Shown here: piece after piece, positions 41,078-49,213 of the stretch
How positions within the stretch are numbered: the stretch's first letter is position 1
Layout: the number at the start of each line of letters is the position of its first letter
Assembly (NCBI GenBank): GCA_029239235.1
Contig: JAQZBD010000018.1
Span: 1 to 58,006 of the forward strand
Length of the DNA: 58,006 nt
DNA from: Herbinix sp.
GTDB taxonomy: Bacteria; Bacillota; Clostridia; Lachnospirales; Lachnospiraceae
Direction: 5' to 3'
The notes under the pieces: model-generated
What the model was told of the DNA's origin: nothing
Database searches by the model: none
Seen by the model: only the letters and a program-made list of their open reading frames with translations
Made by a program: the position numbers and the translations under genes

Positions 41078-42388
41078 ATGCCAATAATTGACTTTGATAA
41101 ATATCTTCAGCTGCTGGACAAATCCTATGAGCAGGAAATTGGGAAGGTAGTTAAGATGGTGGGATTAACCATCGAGGCCTCCGGACCAAAGGCAAATCTG
41201 AATGATATATGCTACATAACTGGAGCCGGACAAACGGATAAGAAGATTGCCGAGGTGATTGGCTTTCGTGAAAACAGAATTCTATTAATGCCCTTTGACG
41301 ATATGACCGGTGTTGGAATTGGTAGCCTGGTGGAAAACTCGGGTACGAACTTTAAGGTTCCCGTCGGCGAAGAGCTTTTGGGCAAAACGCTGGATGGCAT
41401 AGGGTATCCCTTAGATCAATCGGAGTTGGGGGTAAAGTGTTTTTATCCCGCGGAAGCACCTCCGCCAGATCCATTAAAACGAAAAATTATTGATGAGATA
41501 TTGCCACTGGGAGTAAAAGCGGTTGATTCTATGCTGACGGTCGGTAAAGGACAAAGAATCGGTATCTTTGCCGGAAGTGGTGTTGGAAAAAGTACATTGT
41601 TAGGTATGTTCGCTAGAAATACCAAGGCAGATATTAATGTAATTGCCTTAATCGGTGAGCGTGGCAGAGAGGTACGAGAATTTATTGAACGAGATCTTGG
41701 AGAAGAAGGATTAAAAAGATCCGTACTGGTAGTAGCGACCTCGGATAAGCCGGCACTCATTCGAAAAAAAGCAGCTCAGACGGCTACTGCAATTGCCGAA
41801 TATTTTAGGGATCAGGGGAACGATGTTTTGTTAATGATGGACTCCCTAACCCGTTTTTCCATGGCACAGCGAGAAATTGGGTTGGCCTCCGGTGAACCTC
41901 CGGTGTCTCGTGGTTATCCGCCAAGTGTCTACTCGGAGATGCCCAAGCTGTTAGAGCGTGCAGGTAATTCAGAGCATGGCTCAATTACAGGATTATATAC
42001 AGTGCTTGTTGATGGCGATGATTTTAATGAGCCGATTACTGATACGGCCCGCAGTATTTTGGATGGTCACATTATGCTATCAAGAAAGCTTGGTCATAAG
42101 AATCATTATCCGGCAATTGACATATTGCAAAGCATTTCAAGATGTATGAGCTCCATTGTTACCAAAGAACACAAGATTGCTTCCGGTAAGTTGAAAAATG
42201 TTCTTGCAACCTATCAGGAAGCGGAGGACTTAGTTAATATCGGTGCTTATAAAAATGGTTCTAATCCGGATATCGATTATGCTATCTCCAAAATCAAGGA
42301 AGTAAATGCATTTTTACAACAAGATGTAAATGATAAATATGAGCTTCAGGAAGAAATAGAAATGATGATGGAGATTTTTAATAAATAA
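41078..42388 (+). CDS. fliI: flagellum-specific ATPase FliI
   Basis: Hexameric ATPase that delivers export substrates. Similar to F1-beta: Walker A GIFAGSGVGKST near 164-175, Walker B LLMMDSLTRFSMAQREIGLASGEPP near 250, and SVYSEMPKLLERAG. 436 residues. CAGGAG lies about 6 bases before ATG 41078. The last base of its TAA is the first base of the fliJ ATG. Confidence 0.97.
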   Translation: MPIIDFDKYLQLLDKSYEQEIGKVVKMVGLTIEASGPKANLNDICYITGAGQTDKKIAEVIGFRENRILLMPFDDMTGVGIGSLVENSGTNFKVPVGEELLGKTLDGIGYPLDQSELGVKCFYPAEAPPPDPLKRKIIDEILPLGVKAVDSMLTVGKGQRIGIFAGSGVGKSTLLGMFARNTKADINVIALIGERGREVREFIERDLGEEGLKRSVLVVATSDKPALIRKKAAQTATAIAEYFRDQGNDVLLMMDSLTRFSMAQREIGLASGEPPVSRGYPPSVYSEMPKLLERAGNSEHGSITGLYTVLVDGDDFNEPITDTARSILDGHIMLSRKLGHKNHYPAIDILQSISRCMSSIVTKEHKIASGKLKNVLATYQEAEDLVNIGAYKNGSNPDIDYAISKIKEVNAFLQQDVNDKYELQEEIEMMMEIFNK

Positions 42389-42849
42389 TGAAAAAATTCA
42401 GATATTCTATGGAAAGTGTACTCCAAATCAAATTAAAGCTTGAGGATCAAGCCAAGATATCCTATGGAATAGCTAGAATGAAGCTAACCCAGGAAGAAGA
42501 AAATTTGGAGCGATTGAAAAGAAAGCAAAGCTTATTAGAAGCGGAACTGAGGAATTTGAGAGCAGGCAGACTGGATTTATATCAAATAATTCAGTGTGAG
42601 CAGGCGATTGAATACACGAAAACAAAGATAAAGCAGCAGCTGACAGTGGTTCGAAATGCAGCCCATCGTCTGGAAGTGGCGCGTATCCGATTAAGTGATG
42701 CAATGGTTGGACGCAAAACACAGGAACGGCTCAAAGAAAAAGCCTTTGAGGAATACATACAGGAATTCGACGCTGAGGAGCGGAAGGAAGTTGACGAGTT
42801 GAACAGCTTTAATTATAACAGTCCTATGCTTTCCGGGGAGGATAGATAA
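42388..42849 (+). CDS. fliJ: flagellar export protein FliJ
   Basis: Coiled-coil chaperone escort that sits in the FliI ring. MKKFRYSMESVLQIKLKLEDQAKI is the usual FliJ N-terminus; the rest is a long antiparallel coiled coil rich in Leu, Glu, Lys and Arg. 153 residues. It overlaps fliI and the next gene by one base each (TAATG), so the three are tightly coupled. Low conservation is normal; position supports the call. Confidence 0.9.
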   Translation: MKKFRYSMESVLQIKLKLEDQAKISYGIARMKLTQEEENLERLKRKQSLLEAELRNLRAGRLDLYQIIQCEQAIEYTKTKIKQQLTVVRNAAHRLEVARIRLSDAMVGRKTQERLKEKAFEEYIQEFDAEERKEVDELNSFNYNSPMLSGEDR

Positions 42850-43622
42850 TGGCTAAAAAAGAAAAGGCAGCAAAAAGTAATGACAAGCAGAATGGAAATA
42901 AGGTATTAACCATACTTATTGCGCTTTTAATTGTAATTATATGGCTCGCAATCTTTGGAGCATTAATTAAATTAGATATCGGTGGATTTGGATCAGGAGT
43001 TTTACGTCCGATCTTAAAGGATGTGCCGCTGGTAAATCTGATTCTTCCCGAGGATTCAGCGCAAGTGGTGGCTGACGAGAATAGTACCGATTATCAATCC
43101 CTTGCAGAGGCAGTGGCAAAGATACAGGAGCTGGAAGCAACGATCTCTGATATGGAAAGCGGAAAAACAAATGAGGATCAATCTGTAGCAGAGCTTCAGT
43201 CTGAGGTAGATCGTTTGAAGGTATTTGAAGAGGAACAAAAGGCTTTTGAAGAGCGAGTTGAGGAATTTGATAAAAATGTAGTGTTTGCTGATGCAGCTCC
43301 GGATGTCGAGGAATACAAAAAATATTACGAGTCAATTAATCCTACAACGGCTGAGGAGATTTATCGCCAGGTAATTGAACAATTACAATATTCCGATGCG
43401 ATTAAAGAAAAAGCGGATATTTATAAAAAGATGGATTCTAAGGCCGCTGCTCAGATCCTTGAGACAATGACGGCAGACGTTGGGTCTGTGGCTCAGATTT
43501 TATTATCCATGAAGCCGAAGGAAAGTGCTTCGATTTTAGCTGAGATGGATAAGGTGGTTGCTGCTAAGATAACGAAGAAGATGCTTGATATGGATGCAGA
43601 AAAGTTGAGCCAGGTTCAGTAA
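42849..43622 (+). CDS. MotE/YlxF-family protein (MgtE N-domain-like)
   Basis: Occupies the ylxF position of B. subtilis, between fliJ and fliK. A Lys-rich N-terminus leads to one transmembrane helix at about 21-43 (LTILIALLIVIIWLAIFGALI), then a coiled coil (about 85-135) and a C-terminal MgtE-N-like helical repeat domain (DSKAAAQILETMTADVGSVAQILLSMKPKESASILAEMD, about 195-235). MotE-type proteins chaperone motor components in other bacteria. 257 residues. The exact role here is unknown. Confidence 0.8.
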   Translation: MAKKEKAAKSNDKQNGNKVLTILIALLIVIIWLAIFGALIKLDIGGFGSGVLRPILKDVPLVNLILPEDSAQVVADENSTDYQSLAEAVAKIQELEATISDMESGKTNEDQSVAELQSEVDRLKVFEEEQKAFEERVEEFDKNVVFADAAPDVEEYKKYYESINPTTAEEIYRQVIEQLQYSDAIKEKADIYKKMDSKAAAQILETMTADVGSVAQILLSMKPKESASILAEMDKVVAAKITKKMLDMDAEKLSQVQ

Positions 43623-43683
43623 AATATAGATATTACTAACAGTGGATCAGTCACAGAACTGTAGTTTATAAAGATTGATAAAA

Positions 43684-43750
43684 GATTAAAATTATAGATC
43701 AGAATAATCGATCAAAATTATAGGTTAAAATAATCGATCAAAATTATAGG
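43684..43750 (+). repeat. 26-bp AT-rich tandem repeat (about 2.6 copies) upstream of fliK
   Basis: Units begin at 43684, 43710 and 43736 with GATCAAAATTATAGG...AATAATC; the last is partial. A 22-base stretch is identical at 43703-43724 and 43729-43750. The rest of the 245-base gap holds a GAGGT-TTT-ACCTC hairpin (about 43778-43790) and the fliK ribosome site. No gene is seen in it. Confidence 0.8.
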
Positions 43751-43867
43751 ATTATTTGTGATTGAAAAGTGCTAATAGGAGGTTTTACCTCTTATTATAG
43801 ATATCTTGAAGGGGATGCACAAGCGATATATCGTGAGTGGATGCCTAGAGGAAAGGAGGAAGGACAC

Positions 43868-45382
43868 ATGAAGACACAAAGCGTTATGACACAAGGTACA
43901 TATTTATTTCCAAGCACAAGCGGAAGTGGTAATACAAAGGGATATAAAGTGAGCAGTGGTTTTAATTTGATGATGGATAGCAACTTAAAGTCCTTACAAA
44001 CACCCATTTCAATGAAGGGTACCGCAGCAGATAAAGTTGCAGTACAAAGGGCAGATAAGAATAGCTCTTTCAGAAGTGATAATGGGAATGAAGCTGTGAC
44101 GGATACTTTGTCAGGAGACACTGATCAGCTTAGACCAGTGAAAGTGACGGAAGGAAGTAGTGCCGATGCAGTATCCGGTGTTAAGGATGAGAGTATTGTT
44201 TCTCAAAAGCAAGCTGAGGAAATGGATCAGTTAGAGGATGAGCCTGCTGCCAGCGATGAACTTTTAGCACAGATTATGACGATGCTTCAGTCAGTCCAAG
44301 AGGTGGTAATGCAGCAACTGAATCTGACCTCAGAGGAATTAGACCAGTTACTTTCAGAGCAAGGGATGACTCTCTCGGATTTATTGCAGCCTGAAAATCT
44401 GCAGCAGCTCATATTGGCAAGCAATGGGCAGATGGATATTTCTGCGGTACTTACGGATGAAAATTTAGCAGCTGCAATGAAAGACCTGATGAACACCATT
44501 GAGGAAATAAAGGCTGACGCAAATTTAGGGCTTACAGAGGAACAGTTGCAGCAAATTCTAGTGCAAGCTAATTCTAAAGATGAGGCTGCCGATTCTCTTT
44601 TGATTTCGGGCTTACAGGAAGAGTTTTCTAAAGGCAATGCCTGGAAGGAACAAGCTATCGTTAATACTGAAGATGAAAGTGAGGATGGAACTAACAATAA
44701 GGAACTTTCTCAAAAACTAAGCTCAGAAAGTCAGAATAACCAAGCTGATACGACAACTAGTACTGTTGCACAGGCAAGGGAAGGCTCTGCTAATACTCAG
44801 GATGATACCTCAAGACAGAATGAACAAAGAGAATTAAAAGCTGCTGACGAGTTTCAGAACTTTATTGACAATCTTGTGAAAACGACACAGAACGTGCAGG
44901 TTGATTTTAATGGAAACCTTACACAGGTTACAGAGCTTAGAGATATTGCTAATCAGATTCTTGACAGGATTAAGCTATCAGTAACCTCAAATCAAGCTTC
45001 GATGGAGCTCCAGTTAAATCCGGAGCATCTTGGCAAAGTGAATCTGACGGTTCAATCAAAGAATGGGATATTAACAGCCCAATTTGTAGTTCAAAATGAG
45101 CTTAGTAAAGAGGCGATTGAAAGCCAGCTCCATGTACTTCGTGAAACCTTAAATGCGCAAGGAGTTAAGGTTGAAGCAATTGAAGTAACGGTATCGGCTT
45201 ATGCCTTTGACCAGAATATGAACCAGAATGCCGGAAATGGGCAGGAGACAGAAAAAAGTAATACAGGTAAGAAGATTAGCTTAGAGGATGCAATGTCAAT
45301 GTCAGAGGAGTTAGAGGATTCAAGTCTGATCTCGTCAGAAGCAATCGGTTTAAGCGGTACTCAGGTTAATTACACTGTATAA
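43868..45382 (+). CDS. fliK: flagellar hook-length control protein FliK
   Basis: Molecular ruler that switches export from hook to filament subunits. The N-terminal 370 residues are polar, Ser/Gln/Asp/Glu-rich and poorly conserved, as expected. The C-terminal Flg_hook domain lies at about 375-460: SMELQLNPEHLGKVNLTVQ and LRETLNAQGVKVEAIEV. ATG 43868 has AAAGGAGGA about 6 bases ahead; the frame is open upstream to 43769, but that part has no proper site. 504 residues. Confidence 0.92.
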   Translation: MKTQSVMTQGTYLFPSTSGSGNTKGYKVSSGFNLMMDSNLKSLQTPISMKGTAADKVAVQRADKNSSFRSDNGNEAVTDTLSGDTDQLRPVKVTEGSSADAVSGVKDESIVSQKQAEEMDQLEDEPAASDELLAQIMTMLQSVQEVVMQQLNLTSEELDQLLSEQGMTLSDLLQPENLQQLILASNGQMDISAVLTDENLAAAMKDLMNTIEEIKADANLGLTEEQLQQILVQANSKDEAADSLLISGLQEEFSKGNAWKEQAIVNTEDESEDGTNNKELSQKLSSESQNNQADTTTSTVAQAREGSANTQDDTSRQNEQRELKAADEFQNFIDNLVKTTQNVQVDFNGNLTQVTELRDIANQILDRIKLSVTSNQASMELQLNPEHLGKVNLTVQSKNGILTAQFVVQNELSKEAIESQLHVLRETLNAQGVKVEAIEVTVSAYAFDQNMNQNAGNGQETEKSNTGKKISLEDAMSMSEELEDSSLISSEAIGLSGTQVNYTV

Positions 45383-45400
45383 GACGGAAAGGAGATGGCC

Positions 45401-46000
45401 ATGAGTGATTTAATTCAAAGTGTAAAGGATGGAAAGGTTCAAACGACAAGCTCTTCAACAACGAAACAGACGAAGCCGGGCGGTGAACTTGGAAAAGATG
45501 CATTTATGCAATTGCTAGTGACACAAATGCAATACCAGGACCCCTTAAATCCCAGCGATAATACGCAGTACATATCACAGCTAGCAACATTTTCACAATT
45601 AGAGCAGATGCAGAACATATCCCAGACAACAACTAATTCACAAGCCTTCAGCTTGGTGGGTAAGAATGTAATTGTTAAAGCGGACAGTACTTCAAACAGC
45701 GCTAGTAACTATATCACCGGTAAGGTTGATTATGTATATGTAAGTGGTTCTACAACGAAACTTTCCGTGGATGGCAAGTTATATTCCTTTGATCAGCTGG
45801 ATACTGTTTTGGCTGATGATTATGTATCAACTCAGAACAACAGTACCACAGGAAGTACGTCGAATACTTCGGGTAATACAGCCACAGGAAGCACGTCGAA
45901 TACTTCAGGTAATACAGCCACAGAAAGCACGTCGAATACTTCAGGTAACTCAACAACAGGAAGTACTTCAAATAATACTTCGGATAACACAACAAAATAG
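45401..46000 (+). CDS. flgD: flagellar hook capping protein FlgD with repetitive C-terminal tail
   Basis: Scaffold for hook assembly. The N-terminal half has the family motif LGKDAFMQLLVTQMQYQDP (about 32-50) and QYISQLATFSQLEQMQN, then a small beta domain (SLVGKNVIVKA). The usual C-terminal FLN/tudor module is very short; residues 150-197 are four repeats of about 12 residues (TGSTSNTSGNTA). ATG 45401 is taken because GAAAGGAG is 6 bases ahead; ATG 45395 abuts that site. 199 residues. Confidence 0.93.
   Translation: MSDLIQSVKDGKVQTTSSSTTKQTKPGGELGKDAFMQLLVTQMQYQDPLNPSDNTQYISQLATFSQLEQMQNISQTTTNSQAFSLVGKNVIVKADSTSNSASNYITGKVDYVYVSGSTTKLSVDGKLYSFDQLDTVLADDYVSTQNNSTTGSTSNTSGNTATGSTSNTSGNTATESTSNTSGNSTTGSTSNNTSDNTTK
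45848..45994 (+). repeat. 36-bp coding tandem repeat in flgD (four copies)
   Basis: Units at 45848-45883, 45884-45919, 45920-45955 and 45956-45994 (the last carries a 3-base insertion). All are in frame, begin ACAGGAAGTACGTCGAATAC or a close variant, and encode a Gly/Ser/Thr/Asn 12-mer. Near identity at third positions points to recent expansion. Confidence 0.92.
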
Positions 46001-46126
46001 TGTTTTAACTTATATTAAGAAAATATAAAACGCTTATAGTAATAAAGGATACATGGAGGTATGGCTCTTAATCAATGAGCCGGTATGAAAATACAGACCG
46101 CAGGAGGCGGCGGAATGGAGGAAATA

Positions 46127-46525
46127 ATGAACATTCCTATCAATAAATATCCTTCCATAGAGCAAATGACACAGCAGTTGAATACTGCAAAAACTGGTTC
46201 TACCACTGCTAATAATAAGCTTGGGACAACAGCTTTCAGTGAAATATTGAAACATAAGCAGGCTGCAGATGAGATAAGTGAGTTAAAATTCTCAAAACAT
46301 GCGAACGAGCGCTTGGCGAGTAGAAATATTGATCTGACGGATGAACAGTTGGAGCGGTTGGAAAATGGTGCGAAAAAAGCCGGTGAGAAGGGTATCAATG
46401 AATCTTTAGTTATGGTAGATGATCTTGCCTTTATCGTTAATGTGAAAAACAATACGGTAATTACAGCCGTAAAGGATGGAGATGACAGGGTATTTACAAA
46501 TATTGATGGAGCAGTAATCATGTAA
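46127..46525 (+). CDS. conserved flagellar operon protein (TIGR02530-like)
   Basis: A small protein that in Firmicutes lies between flgD and flgE. The C-terminal half carries the recognisable conserved block FSKHANERLASRNIDLTDEQLERLENGA, then KGINESLVMVDDLAFIVNVKNNTVITAV. No signal peptide or membrane segment. Function is unestablished; location suggests a role in hook assembly. ATG 46127 has GGAGG 7 bases ahead; ATG 46115 (also with a good site) and ATG 46085 are alternatives. 132 residues. Confidence 0.85.
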   Translation: MNIPINKYPSIEQMTQQLNTAKTGSTTANNKLGTTAFSEILKHKQAADEISELKFSKHANERLASRNIDLTDEQLERLENGAKKAGEKGINESLVMVDDLAFIVNVKNNTVITAVKDGDDRVFTNIDGAVIM

Positions 46526-46578
46526 GAGCCGGACCTTAGGGAGGCTTCAGTATCCATGAATGATAGATTGGATACAAG

Positions 46579-46592
46579 GGTGTGGACACACC
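46579..46592 (+). other. hairpin ahead of flgE
   Basis: GGTGTG-GA-CACACC is a perfect 6-bp dyad 35 bases upstream of the flgE start. No T-tract. A hairpin GGCTC/GAGCC (46063-46081) similarly precedes the previous gene. Confidence 0.35.
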
Positions 46593-46626
46593 ACAGATGA
46601 TGCGCAGAATATGGAGGTCAAAAGAT

Positions 46627-48075
46627 ATGATGAGATCACTCTTTTCTGGTGTTTCAGGTCTTAAAGTACACCAGACAAAAATGGACGTTATTGGTAATAA
46701 TATTTCAAATGTTAACACCATCGGATTTAAAGCAAGTTCCGTAACCTTTTCCGATGTGTTTTATCAAACAACACAAAGTGCTTCCGGGCCCAATGCAACA
46801 ACCGGTACCACCGGACGTAATGCAATGCAGATTGGTTTGGGTTCCAGTGTAGCAGCAATTACCTCAAACATCACCACAAGCGGTGCATCCCAAAGAACGG
46901 ATAACCCCTTTGATGTAATGATTGATGGCGACAATTTCTTTATTGTAAACAGTGGTGGTTCTAATTACTTTACAAAATCCGGTTCCTTTAATGTTGATGC
47001 ACAGGGTACACTTTGTACCTCCTCCGGTGCAGCCGTAATGGGATGGCAGGTAGACCCTGAAGATGTGACTAAGACAATTGCCGCGGCAGTTACACCTTTA
47101 ACGATTATGTCCCCAGAAAATTTGTACGCAGAACCGGAGGCAACAACAGCGGTATATGTTTCTGGAAATATTGATAGTAAGGATACCCAGATTGCAAGTG
47201 ACACGGGTAGTTCTATTAATATGTCTTTCTTTGATAGTCTGGGAAACAGCTATACAGCGGAGATGAAGGTTTGGCAGACGGATGATAGTACTAATGTTTA
47301 TGAGGTTGGAATTGCCGATATTAAAGATAGCACTGGACAATCAATCTTTGTAAGAAAAGTTGTTGATGACACAACAAAAGAGGTAACCTATACAAACTCG
47401 TCTATTTCAAGCATTACGTTAGGTGGTGTGACATTTCAAGTAGGTGAAATAGATGAGAAGGATGGAACTTTTAAAATGGATGATGCTGATGGTCCGCTTT
47501 TAAACTTTAATTCAGCAACAGGGGAATTCGTAAGAATTGGTGATTCGGATCCTGCTGAGACCAGCATGAGTTTCTCCGTTTCGTCGGATGCGAATAGTCC
47601 TTTTAAAGATATAGATGTGGATTTCTCCAGTATTACCATGTATGCTTCCAGTGGCTCCTCTTCTTTGGAGGCAAACAAGGGTAGCTTAGAAGGTACCGGT
47701 GCCGGCAGACAAAAAGGTAATATGACCGGAGTAAGTATTGATGCTTCCGGTAAGATTTATGGTAAATATGATAATGGCGACAGCAGATTACTGGGACAGA
47801 TCGCAGTTGCAAACTTTGCAAATCCTGCAGGTCTCGAGGCAGTGGGTAACAGCATGTATTCAGCAACACAGAACTCCGGTGATTTTGACGGCGTAGGACA
47901 AGATCCTACCGCGGGAGGCGGAAGCCTGTCCACCGGTGTTTTAGAAATGTCCAATGTTGATTTAGCTCAGCAGTTTACGGATATGATCACTACACAAAGA
48001 GGTTACCAGGCTAACTCCAGAATAATAACAACATCTGATACCTTGTTGGAAGAATTAATCAATTTGAAGAGATAA
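46627..48075 (+). CDS. flgE: flagellar hook protein FlgE
   Basis: Main hook subunit. The N-terminus MMRSLFSGVSGLKVHQTKMDVIGNNISNVNTIGFKASSVTF and the C-terminus SNVDLAQQFTDMITTQRGYQANSRIITTSDTLLEELINLKR are the paired D0 helices of hook and rod proteins. The middle carries the FlgE D2 region (GATGEFVRIGD-like). 482 residues. GGAGGT lies 8 bases before ATG 46627; ATG 46630 is possible. Confidence 0.96.
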   Translation: MMRSLFSGVSGLKVHQTKMDVIGNNISNVNTIGFKASSVTFSDVFYQTTQSASGPNATTGTTGRNAMQIGLGSSVAAITSNITTSGASQRTDNPFDVMIDGDNFFIVNSGGSNYFTKSGSFNVDAQGTLCTSSGAAVMGWQVDPEDVTKTIAAAVTPLTIMSPENLYAEPEATTAVYVSGNIDSKDTQIASDTGSSINMSFFDSLGNSYTAEMKVWQTDDSTNVYEVGIADIKDSTGQSIFVRKVVDDTTKEVTYTNSSISSITLGGVTFQVGEIDEKDGTFKMDDADGPLLNFNSATGEFVRIGDSDPAETSMSFSVSSDANSPFKDIDVDFSSITMYASSGSSSLEANKGSLEGTGAGRQKGNMTGVSIDASGKIYGKYDNGDSRLLGQIAVANFANPAGLEAVGNSMYSATQNSGDFDGVGQDPTAGGGSLSTGVLEMSNVDLAQQFTDMITTQRGYQANSRIITTSDTLLEELINLKR

Positions 48076-48083
48076 CATAGGAC

Positions 48084-48147
48084 TGATGTAGCAATCGGAT
48101 GCCATACATCAGCATAGATGGGGTGGCAAGGGAAATGTCACCCCATC
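48084..48147 (+). other. two strong hairpins between flgE and flbD
   Basis: TGATGTA/TACATCA (48084-48090, 48105-48111) is followed by GATGGGGTGGCA/TGTCACCCCATC (48117-48128, 48136-48147; 12 bp with one G-U, 7-base loop). No T-tract follows. A good candidate for a processing or stability element that uncouples abundant flgE mRNA from the downstream motor genes. Confidence 0.5.
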
Positions 48148-48186
48148 ATTCATGAGGATAAAAAGTTGGAGCAGAAAGGAGCCGTT

Positions 48187-48378
48187 ATGATCGAAGTTAC
48201 AAGGTTAAATGATACAAAAGTAATTATTAATGCAGACCTGATTGAAAAAGTAGAGGAGTCTCCGGATACCATTATTACCCTGACTTCTGGGAATAAAATA
48301 ATAGTAAAAGAAAGTAGACAAGAAGTAAAAAATCTTGTAATATTATACAAAAAAGAGATATTTCATAGGGAAATATGA
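48187..48378 (+). CDS. flbD: FlbD family flagellar protein
   Basis: A 63-residue protein of the FlbD/SwrD family: MIEVTRLNDTKVIINADLIEKVEESPDTIITLTSGNK. In B. subtilis the homologue SwrD raises flagellar power, probably through the stator. The frame extends upstream, but AAAGGAG just before ATG 48187 fixes the start. It directly precedes motAB, which fits a stator role. Confidence 0.93.
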   Translation: MIEVTRLNDTKVIINADLIEKVEESPDTIITLTSGNKIIVKESRQEVKNLVILYKKEIFHREI

Positions 48379-48415
48379 TGAATAATAGAAAATATCTAGA
48401 TAAGAGGTGACTGAA

Positions 48416-49213
48416 TTGGATTTAGCGTCTATCATTGGATTAGTTATGTGTTTAGTAGTTGTTATATTTGGTATTTTGTATGGTCAGCCTGTTTCAGCGA
48501 TATTGAACTTTGTTGATATACCATCAGTTCTTATTACCATTGGCGGTTCCCTTTTATGTACTTTGATTATGTCACCAAGCTTAAAAGGCTTTGTTGAAAA
48601 TATTTCCAGTATAAGATTGGCGTTAAGTGAACCTCGCTCTGATGATGAGGAAGCAATCAAAACCATCATACAATTGTCCAATGTGGCACGAAAAGAGGGT
48701 TTACTTGCGTTAGAAGAGGCAGCTAATAATGTAGATGATGAATTCATGAAAAAAGGTCTCCTGCTTCTTGTAGACGGAACTGACCCGGAACTGGTCAGAA
48801 ATATTTTGGAAACAGAACTTAGTTGTATTGAATCCAGACACGCCGGTAAAGTTGCGTTTTGGGAAGCTTGGGCAGCTATGGGGCCGGCCTGGGGTATGAT
48901 TGGTACACTAATTGGTCTTATTAATATGTTGAAAAAACTGGATGACATCAGTTCGGTTGGCCCTAATATGGCTGTTGCCCTGATTACAACCTTTTATGGT
49001 TCCTTAATTGCCAACTGGGTATGTATTCCGGTTGCAGCAAAATTAAAGCAGAACAGTGCGAAAGAAATTGGTGTAAAAGAATTAGTAGTAGAAGGTTTGT
49101 TATCCATACAAGCAGGAGAAAATCCAAGAGTTATTGAAGAAAAATTAAAGTCCTTCCTGTCTCCTGCTCGAAGAGCAGTGATGAATGATGAAAGTGGTGA
49201 AAGAGTTGGCTAG
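48416..49213 (+). CDS. motA: flagellar motor stator protein MotA
   Basis: Proton or sodium channel subunit with four transmembrane helices. MDLASIIGLVMCLVVVIFGI opens helix 1; the conserved loop WAAMGPAWGMIGTLIGLINML carries the proline important for torque. TTG 48416 with AAGAGGTGA ahead is preferred to GTG 48407, which lies in that site. 265 residues. Its end overlaps motB. Confidence 0.95.
   Translation: MDLASIIGLVMCLVVVIFGILYGQPVSAILNFVDIPSVLITIGGSLLCTLIMSPSLKGFVENISSIRLALSEPRSDDEEAIKTIIQLSNVARKEGLLALEEAANNVDDEFMKKGLLLLVDGTDPELVRNILETELSCIESRHAGKVAFWEAWAAMGPAWGMIGTLIGLINMLKKLDDISSVGPNMAVALITTFYGSLIANWVCIPVAAKLKQNSAKEIGVKELVVEGLLSIQAGENPRVIEEKLKSFLSPARRAVMNDESGERVG

Noticed and set aside
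45848-45994. CRISPR-like array
   Set aside because: The repeats are contiguous without unique spacers, in frame and encode the FlgD tail.
46061-46078. Five-codon mini-ORF (MALNQ) before the flagellar operon protein
   Set aside because: GGAGG is only one base from its ATG, too close for efficient initiation, and the frame overlaps a small hairpin.
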